Source: Beverwykella pulmonaria (taxonomy: Eukaryota > Ascomycota > Dothideomycetes > Pleosporales > Melanommataceae). Taken from it: DNA of 64,000 nucleotides. The translations under genes were made by a program, and so were the position numbers. Where the stretch lies: assembly GCA_001599595.1 (NCBI GenBank), contig BCHH01000001.1, forward strand, positions 4,779,818-4,843,817, written 5' to 3'. This document shows positions 56,052-64,000 of the stretch, piece by piece (the stretch's first letter is position 1; every line of letters starts with the position of its first letter). The notes beneath the pieces are model-generated. The model saw only the letters and a program-made list of their open reading frames with translations. It did not search any database and was not told where the DNA came from.

Positions 56052-57019
56052 ATTCAAAAGTTTGAACCTTGTGTGAGAGACTTTCCTCGATCTGCTATGG
56101 GGGTCCTCTACTCTGTTTTCTTCTCTCAAAGCCGATACAAGCTAGCCCAGAGATCCGGAAATACTAACAAATGTCGGGAGTGATGTAATTGATTTCAATC
56201 GAGCAAAGCTTTTAGTGTAGATTGCAAAAGAATCATGCGGGGTACCTGGTCCTACCTTTATATCTATCTACCTTTGCCTAGCTACCCACAAGGCTTTCCC
56301 ATTGCAGCTTGATTCCCGCGGGCCCATCACGCAATCACGTCATTAATAATGGAGTAGTGGGGTAGCTTCCTGAGTGCAATTCCCTTCTGCACCTAAACCT
56401 CTTGACTCGTTTTACAACACATACTTTCGGCGTACCCTACCGAGCTTAGCCGAGATAGTCCGGACGAAACTCGCAAGCGTGTAAGTCATTCGTATCCGGA
56501 TTCGTATGCAGGTAGTGCTGCATGTGAGGCCTCCCACTCTCTTGACTTTGAAGCCAATAATTGTCTGATTCCTTATTTAGAAAAGATTCGTTATTCGCAA
56601 CTGTCATTGCATCACCATATCGGCGGAGTGACGTTAACGAACAACCTGGGAAGTCAGTAGACACATAATGGACACAGTGAAAACGCGCACCAAAGAAAGA
56701 GTAGAATGAAGGAGGACGTCATGAGCATGAAATATGCTACCCTAATTAATAGTATCAACACAGCAATCCACTGACTGAAACGAATCACCTGATGCAACCA
56801 GCAACCAAAACGCCCTCCCGAATTTCCAGACAGAACAACCGAACACCGCTGCCGCCCATGGAATGCTTCAAATATTTTTTTCTTGGAATCTGACGACAAT
56901 GACGACTCGAAATCCAACAACGCCGCATCGCCAACGCTCTGATACAGTCTCGGTATGCGGGAAAACAAAGATTAAAAATCTTAACGCACTGAGTACCTGC
57001 CAGCGACAAGAAAGAGTAA
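56052..57019. other. Intergenic between kinesin 3' end and reductase 5' end
   Basis: About 970 bases. The part next to 56052 is the reductase promoter; the part near 57019 is the kinesin 3' region. A 104-residue hydrophobic frame (56968-56654, minus) has no start context or family and is not annotated. Confidence 0.4.
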
Positions 57020-60000
57020 TCAGCGCCAGACGCTCTTAGATCCGCCCATGAGACTACCTCTCGAACCAGCCGAGCTCAATCGCATAGGCGCACTCTTCAC
57101 TCCGATTCGAATCGCTTCCCGTGGCTGCTCCTCGCCATGCATCGCCATGGTCGTTCGCCGCGCAGGTCCTTTCATAATAGGTGTGCTCCGAGGGCCAAGC
57201 ACGCTGTTCTTGAAGTCAGCATCACGCTCGCTCTTGACCATACGGCGCGCTGCACTGGCTGAGAACAGAATGTTCTCGTTAGGCGGGCTGCACGAGGTGG
57301 CTGCAGTTGGACTACGGCGACGATGTGCTCGAGCCAGGGATCCTTGGTTTGTGGAAGAGCGTCGTCTCATAGCTGATCCAATCTTGCGAGCAACTGCTTG
57401 GTTCCATTTCTCCTCGTCTGAGGAGGATGAGTTGCCGCCGCTCCCTGCTGGCGTGTTGTCAGGAGAGAGCGGAGCGTATGCAGCCATGACTGGAGCAGCA
57501 GGACGAACAGCGTTCGTACCAATTTCCCGCAGAGGTGATAGTGATGAGTTCTCCGAATCCGAGTAGAAGTTGGTCATGGTGGGAAGGCCACTGGGAGACC
57601 CGTCTGCCTTCTTCAACAGGTATCCAGCCTGGAACCGACTAGAGCGAGGTTTGAGCTCCATGGACGGCTTGGGAGGAGTTGGAATTGGCGATGAGCTACT
57701 CCGGTCGACCGCTAGTGCGGGGATCGTATTGGTGGAGAATGTCGGCGGTGGTAGCTCGATGGATGAGGTTTTAGGAGTGGACTCAACATGTTCTGGAGTT
57801 CGGAATTCTGCAAGAGTACCGTTCTCCGTGTCATCTCGCCAGCGCACCCCCCGTTTCGCCTTCGATGGCGATTTCTTCTTTGGGGAGAAAACAATGTTCT
57901 TTTTGGGCCCGCCCATCTTTCGTCGCCGTGGAGATGCCTTTGTTGGTGACGATGTGAGATGTGATGCCTCTGTGAGTGCTGGTAGGGGTAGAGGTCGCAT
58001 GGGTGACGGTCCCTTTATGTCGACAGGTCTCCTCCGTTTTGGTGTTCCCTTGTGGTTCGGAGCAAAGTATTCGTTGACAGGAAGACCCCCGTCCGGTCGA
58101 ATCGCCTGAGACGTAGCGTTTGTGCAGGACGACATGATCTTGGTGAGGACTTTTCGCGCTGCCTGGACTGCTTCCGCCTCGTCCATCATCGTAATTTGAC
58201 TCAGAATTGCGACTGTCTCGATGTGCGCCTGCACAAGCACCTGGACGATTGCAGCGTCTCCGCCCTTTTCCTGTTCTAGGAGAGTGCTATATAGCTCTCG
58301 TTCGCTTATCGACTTGAAGTATTCATACTCCCGGGTAAGATTGGCCGCATCGGCGCCATCTGTAGAGCCGTCGACTTCGCTGAGCTGTCTCAACCCCGAC
58401 TGCAGAGCGATGTCCATCTTGCTCGCCCAATTCGTCTTTTCTAGTCTGCGGTGGCAGTGCTGCCTTGTTTGCTCAAGCTCCACCGATATTCCGACGGCAG
58501 ATTCCCTCAGCGCCGCGATCTGTGAAGGCAGGTCTTCTCCTTCCCGTATCTCACAGACATTGTCGAAGGCAGCAATCCAGGATGAGATCAGTCCTATCCG
58601 CTTCTCGGCCTGTTTCAACGTCTTCCACGTCCCTAGCCGTTCCTTTCGATCTGCCTGAGATTCATCGTACGCCTGTCGCAAACGGCTGATGGCTTCTCTC
58701 AGAATGCCTTCCTTCTTCTCTGACTGCTTGGCGAACTTGACGAACGCGCTTCCTTCCTGGTCCTGTTGTCTCTTCATCAGTTCATCAATCAGAGCCCGCT
58801 GCTCATCAATCTTCTTCAAGTAGTCCTTGACGTGCCGGTTGACGTTGAACACGTTCCTCGTGACCTTTGTTTGGATATTCTTCGCTCGGTTGGCGTACCG
58901 CAGTGTGTTCTGTGTCTCGTCGAAATGCGCGCTCGAGGGACTGACGCAGACAATCATGACGGTTTTGCAGTTTCCTCCGAGCGAGAATTTGAGCAGTCGT
59001 GTGAGCTTGGAGTTCCGATATGGGACGTGGTTCCGCTTTCGGTTGTCGCACAAGGCGTTGATGCAACTTCCGAGAGCAAGAAGAGATTTGTTGATGTTGG
59101 CGCCTTCTGTCAAACGCTCGCCGCGATTCTTCGTCGCGCTTGCCCGCTCGCTTCCTGCCAGATCGATGATACTGAGGGTTGCCATGGAATGAGGCTCATT
59201 GACAGGCGCGTTTCGGTCTTTGGAGGATACGTTGATTTGAAGGACGGCGTGTGATCGCGAGGAGGTGGCGTTGGCTTCTGTTGGTGACATGGTTCTTAGT
59301 TCGTTCCCCCGGACAATCATGTCCATAACCTCCTGGACCTGCGCAGATGTCAGTATGAAGTCACAGGTCACCGCATTACCTCACTTACGTTTTGCGGTCG
59401 GTGGCTAGAGAGTCCCGCGACAGAGACCGTTTGATTCGCATCCTCTCGCAGCATCAGCGTTGTTTTGGTGCCATCCTCCACCAGCAGGTCGCGAATGGTC
59501 TCATTGTAGATCTCGAGGTAGGAAAGGGTGACCTCGGTCGCCTTGGTCTCCTGCACTTCTTGTATTTTTTCGAAGAGCTCCTGCATGGTGAGAAAGATGA
59601 TTCCGGGTTGTTGGACAGTTCCCCTAGGCGCAAGTTAGAATGCAAGCAGTCTTATCGTCCGCGGCGACATACGTGATGGTGTGAGTTTTTCCGCAACCCG
59701 TGGCGCCATATGCGAATACGGTAGCGTTGTAACCGTCCATGACACTGTCCAGCAGGTTCTTTGTTGTCGCTTCATAGACATCGCCCTGTGTGGTGGTCTC
59801 GTCGAAGACCCGGTCGAATGCGAACGTCTGGTCTTTCACTCTCTTTCCTTGCGGTCCTACGAGCGACCTTGAAAACTTGTGTACAGGACTGTCTTCTGGA
59901 GGGTCGAATATTCTGTGGTCGCATTAGCTTTTCCATGCCAGCCAACAACAGGCGGGCGACTTTACAAGCACTTTTCGTCGATGATTTTGATGACAGAGCG

Positions 60001-60162
60001 GATGCCCTTTGAATGCAGCTTTGGCGTCGGTGCAGCGGCCAGTGATCCATCTCCAAGGAAGAGGGTTTGGTCATCGGACCTCGACAATTGTGCGGCTTCG
60101 CGGATTGTGAAGGGGCGGACTCGCACGACGACGGCAATGGACGATGCGCCATCGGCGGCCAT
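57020..60162 (-). CDS. Kinesin-8 motor protein (Kip3/KIF18/19 group)
   Basis: Plus-end-directed microtubule depolymerase-type motor that controls spindle and microtubule length. Exons are 60162-59966, 59912-59673, 59623-59389 and 59338-57020; introns are 53, 49 and 50 nt; 996 residues. N-terminal motor domain: VVVRVRPF at the start, the kinesin-8-like insert [21 protein letters not shown]-loop GATGCGKT (135-142), switch [14 protein letters not shown], switch [11 protein letters not shown], and [16 protein letters not shown]. Neck region [20 protein letters not shown] is typical of kinesin-8. A short coiled coil ([13 protein letters not shown]) follows; the C-terminal ~350 residues are basic, Ser/Pro-rich and likely disordered. 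The ATG at 60162 has the context ACCATGG; the frame is open upstream, but the motor begins here. Confidence 0.95.
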
Positions 60163-61100
60163 GGTAGCGCTCTTGGGGCGTTCGGTGGTGGGATAATGAG
60201 CAATTCGACTGCAATGGCAGGGTCCTGAAGTATCCGGAGCGAGGGTGGGGAGGCCAGTGGTTGTCGTTGGGGGTGGATGCACCTTGGAGTGGGAGCTGCC
60301 AGTGTGTTGACGATGGAGCTCGGGCCACCCAAACAAACAGGGATGTGCGATTTCCGAGATTGGCAGCCGCCTGAGCACGTGATAGCCCGTTCCTACGCAA
60401 TTCCGAGGCATTCGATCTGCCAGCCTGACCACGACATCTTCATATGCTAAAACACTCCACGCAGCTCGCCGCCTCTATACGGCCTTTCTGCTCCCATGCC
60501 ATAACCCCGTGAAGCTTATGTGGAATTCCTAATGGCTTTTCTGGATCGCGTTGCTTGGCGACAGCGCTGTCCTACCAGACACGGTGCATGTCGAAGTTGC
60601 GAGCATGCACATATGTTCGTATTCGGCTCCACGCAACTTCAATCAGAATCTCCATCACAGACAAAAAAAAAAGATTAGAGCAGCGCCCTGGACCCTGTTT
60701 TATGCGCAAGATGGAGCAATTCCTACCAACAGGCTTAAAAGTAAAATGGAAGAGCGTGACTGGAGATCATCACTGCAAGATCCTCGAGCTACCTGGCTCG
60801 TGGTCAGAATATGCAAAGCCATACCAGGCTAAACCGGAACGCAGGGCCATCGTTATAATTAGCATTTCCAACATCACAACGTCACAGCATCACAACAGAC
60901 CAAGGCCAACCAAACGATTTGACAAGACAACCAATTCGCGCTACTCTTAGATACATCGCTCAAAACAGAGCGACTAGAAAACCCCTAGCAGCGTCTCCAA
61001 ACCGTATTCTCCTCCAGCGGAAGCGGAACAACCCACTTCTCTATAGAGAGCTGGCTTATGCCATTGGACCGGCTACTTCGCCATCAGCCGCTTCGCTGGC
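60163..61100. other. Intergenic between DUF4360 gene 3' end and kinesin promoter
   Basis: About 940 bases without a supported gene. A short A-run lies near 60664-60672. The kinesin promoter is expected in the first few hundred bases. Confidence 0.4.
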
Positions 61101-61843
61101 CTATTTCTTGCAAGTCTGCCATTGTACATACACGACTTGAGCGAACTTGAGGTCCGTGGAGTCGGTGGTGAGCAGGCCGGTAGCCGAGGCGTTGGTGGCG
61201 GTCATGCGGACCTGGGAGTTGATGTTGAGCATGCCCTCTGCGCCGCAGGGCGACCAGATGACAGAGGTGCTGTCAGCCTCGTCGTGCTTAAGGTAATCGC
61301 CAGTCACCGGGCCAATGAAGTCGTATTGAGTGGTGGTCTACCATGCCAATTAGAGAGAGTAGATGTGAGATAAAGGGAGGGTGCTTACCTGCTCGGTCAT
61401 ACCGGAGAAGTAGTAGGTCGACTTCAGGGTGCCACTGACGCCCTTCTGGAGGGCAGCATAGCCGCGGTAGTCGGCGCTCAGAATCGAGTACTGGAAGCCA
61501 CCGGGGTAGGTGATGGCGACGTTCAGCTGGCAGTTCTTGCGCGACTCAGTAACGGCAATGCCGGGGCCGATGGAGGCAATGTACGAGTCGAAGATGAGGG
61601 TGACGGTGGTCCTGTCAGTGGAGAGCTGGGAGCTCATCGTGCCCTGGGGGCAGCCGTTTCCGCCATAGGTGATGCCCTTGATTTGGACCTGGGGGAAGTT
61701 AGAAAATCGTGTTTTGCAAAATGTCCACGATGAAAATGGCTTACTGTTCCCGCAGGAGGGGGAGTGCCGAAGGTCTGGTCAGGAAGCGGGACGGTACCCG
61801 GGTAAGCAGCGATGAGGGGAACGAAAGCAATGAGCCACTTCAT
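61101..61843 (-). CDS. Secreted DUF4360 family protein
   Basis: Small extracellular protein of 211 residues. Exons are 61843-61745, 61688-61389 and 61337-61101; introns are 56 and 51 nt; all joins are phase 0. The signal peptide is MKWLIAFVPLIAA, followed by a Pro-rich linker. DUF4360 marks: KGITYGGNGCPQGTM, TVTLIFDSYIASIGPG, KNCQLNV and YPGGFQYSILSADYRGYA. Four Cys residues in the mature part suggest two disulfides (CPQG, KNCQ, PCG, QTC). Family members are abundant secreted proteins of plant-associated and saprobic fungi with no known activity. Confidence 0.93.
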
Positions 61844-63441
61844 GTTGATTGTTTTGGGGGAGTGGGAGTTGAAGACGTAAAGTAGAGTAGTGCTGGTCTT
61901 AGGATGCGGTTGTATTGGAGACTGGAACTGGGAGCTTGATGATTCTCAATATCGGGGGACATTGGCTGTATTTTATACCAGACCTTCGGCAACTCCGCAC
62001 CTAATCCATGTGCAGAATACCAAACCGCCTGCAGCAGCTATCGTGATGCAAACCCTCGGCCAGACCACGATAACTGATGCCAAGGACCTCATCCAATATG
62101 CAGTACGGATGGACCGGCGGGCCGGCCGTGCTCATAGGTTGAGCGTCGTGCGAATAGCTCATGTGAGTTCGTGTTGACTGTGAAGTTTGCTTCATCACCC
62201 GCAAACACAGCTTCGAATTTGCCCCAATGCTCAGCATCAATCTCTGGGGGTTTGCGGGAGCGTCCAGTGAGCGCTCGAAAACTTGCCGCTTAGCATTGCA
62301 ATATGCGTCCTTGACCAAATGCAACGCCTCTTCATATCGATTGTCCCGGTCAAAGAATAGCCAGATCCCGGTCCTGGAGGGCTGCACGGCCGGTGCTTTC
62401 TCGTGTGCGATTAACCAGACCAGGAAATCTGAGGGTTGAAGCATTCTGAGCAATCTACGCCGTATCGTCGTGTGGGGTGATAGTGACAACAATCTGAAAT
62501 ACGATTTTTCCCAGGTCAAAGAATGCTCCGAGGCATCGTCAGTACGTATCAGATGACTTCAGGCGGCTTGTGTCTTGCGTCGGCAACGCCCGGCGGTATC
62601 GGTTGTCGGTGGGCCTCAAGAGGCAAGAAGGTCAGCACGGTGCTGCATATTGAGTTGAATTGAAATGAATATAAAATTCTGGGGTGTTGATCCTGAAATA
62701 GAACGACTAGTCTGAAGAGTTGGGAGAATGCGAGGGGAAAGTAGTAAGAGCCGCTCCACAGCTCAGGAAACTTCATCTACGGGCTCGTATGGCAATGCAA
62801 TGGTATATTGTGACGGTACCGAGTGCTGAAAATAGTTTCTCTGTTCAGTCGAGCAATGGGTGAACGAGGCCGTTCGAGAAGTTCCCTGACGTCGATCTCC
62901 AAACGGGATGCAGAGATTGATCTGTAGATTAACCTTAAATTAATGCTTGTCGCAGCAACGCGAGCAACGCCCCCGTAACAATCTAACTTGGCAGCAGCTG
63001 GGTCCTGCAAGGGCACTCACTGGATTGGAAAGAGAAGGATAAAAATAGTTGTCGGGCTGCAGGCAGAATCTGGGCGCCGTGGGTTGCGGGCCACTGAAGC
63101 GATGGGACGAGGAAACCTCCAAAGAGGCATCGTGAGGTGATTCCAGACCGGGCTGTATCGGTCCATGAAGACTCGAGAATACAACCGAACTCGAAACGCT
63201 GGGCAGGATAGATTGAAAATTGATTACGCACAGAATGTCACGAAGACCCGAGCGAGCTGCGAGCCGATAGCGACTTGGCAACAGATAGTTCGGGGGGCGC
63301 TCAGAACAAAACCAGAACAACAACAGACCTTGGGAACCTCAAGACGAAGCCGAGAAAGAGGGATTGGGAAAACGTACAGGACAGATACGAGGAGGAAGCG
63401 GTCGGTTGGAAGAGGAAAAGGACAACATACACCAAACTCAC
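61844..63441. other. 1.6 kb interval without a supported gene
   Basis: The first part is the promoter of the DUF4360 gene. A 172-residue minus frame (62519-62001) has protein-like text in its first two thirds, but I can assign no family and no splice structure. Nothing else recognised. Confidence 0.35.
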
Positions 63442-63685
63442 TTTCATCCACGTCCAGGGTAACCGGCGTATCTGCAGCAAGCACAAGAATACGCTCGACT
63501 GCGCGCTCTAGGACCTCACCCTCCTCAAGCGGCCCACGAGAGGCATCGCCTGGCTCCTTTCGGGTTCTGGAAAGGACAGCGTGGACATATCGGTGTCCTG
63601 AGGCGCGGCGCGATCCGGGTAAAAGATGCTGGTTCAGCGCGAGGCTCCCAGGTCTGGTCTGCTCTTGAAGAATGGCGGCGTTGCT
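63442..63685 (-). CDS. Possible exon of an unrecognised gene
   Basis: A minus-strand open frame of about 80 codons with protein-like text: NAAILQEQTRPGSLALNQHLLPG, then GHRYVHAVLSRTRKEPGDASRG and GPLEEGEVLERAVERILVLA. It ends at a good donor (GTGAGT, 63441-63436) and begins after a possible acceptor (AATCAG). No ATG lies in this frame upstream, so the first exon or the start is not found, nor is a following exon. It may be part of a small conserved protein, or coincidence. Confidence 0.3.
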
Positions 63686-64000
63686 GATTCAGACATGGAA
63701 CGCAGCTCCATCTCCGCACGCCGAGCGCAAGCTTCGCCAGCTCTGACAGCTGAGGAACAGCGAGTCGATGGAATGACAGAGCATGGACGTTGGTGGTTTG
63801 GGCGCATGGCGTTGCGATTCCGAATCAACTGGGCCGCATCAGGGAAGACGTGGTCTGCGCCACGGTTGTGGCGTCACCGAGGCTGCTTGTTAATCGAGTT
63901 GTTTGCGTCAGAGACTCGCGACATGGCGTCGAAACTCAAATACTGAAGAATGTACATAAAACGCTTCTGAATCCTCCTATTTCACCAATTCCACGCCTCA

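Noticed and set aside
62001..62519. 172-residue minus-strand frame
   Set aside because: First two thirds look protein-like, but no family, start context or transcript-like structure; insufficient to annotate.

Overview
The window is nuclear DNA of a filamentous ascomycete (Pezizomycotina; a Dothideomycete is a guess, not shown). Evidence: both strands are coding, introns are short (46-178 nt, mostly 46-65) with GT-AG ends and CTNAC-like branch sites, there are no operons, and the families are typical of moulds (DUF3405, NmrA, ToxD-like reductase, fungal LicD, nicotianamine synthase, DUF4360). The window carries about 17 apparently intact genes, the 5' part of one gene running off the left edge, two doubtful short genes, and at least seven broken genes or gene fragments. 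I predicted exons by hand from splice signals and from frame continuity with the families I recognise.

Left block (1-13 kb): an alpha/beta hydrolase (edge-truncated) lies divergent to an acyl-CoA dehydrogenase, which is followed by an aminoglycoside-phosphotransferase-like kinase. These two genes are the separate halves of the vertebrate ACAD10/ACAD11 fusion. An AT-rich stretch follows, with a solo LTR and a wrecked phytanoyl-CoA dioxygenase gene, then a conserved hypothetical gene and an aldehyde dehydrogenase.

Accessory block (13-33 kb): a repeat-rich gene-free stretch; a CorA-like transporter pseudogene cut by a pogo/Fot1-type transposase remnant that lies as two head-to-head copies; a second solo LTR inside that remnant; and a large intact gene for a 1097-residue protein with a P-loop NTPase and a C-terminal PD-(D/E)XK-like motif. 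Next comes a 7.6 kb segment bracketed by two inverted LTRs of one family. It holds two degraded fragments (DUF3176-like membrane protein, sterol/3-beta-HSD-like dehydrogenase), an intact AATase/condensation-type acyltransferase, a truncated methyltransferase and a frameshifted SDR. This looks like the remains of a small biosynthetic cluster. A 6-unit minisatellite lies beside the right-hand LTR. G-to-A/C-to-T differences between LTR copies suggest RIP-like mutation.

Right block (33-64 kb) is ordinary gene space: membrane-anchored amidohydrolase, nicotianamine synthase, LicD-family protein, NmrA-like regulator/reductase, DUF3405 type II membrane protein, secreted-looking SET protein, cytosolic phenylalanyl-tRNA synthetase alpha chain, a conserved hypothetical, a Tim17-family protein, a ToxD-like enoyl reductase, a kinesin-8 motor and a secreted DUF4360 protein. 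Apart from the ACAD/kinase pair and the broken cluster, neighbouring genes do not form an obvious pathway. I found no rRNA, no CRISPR array and no convincing tRNA.
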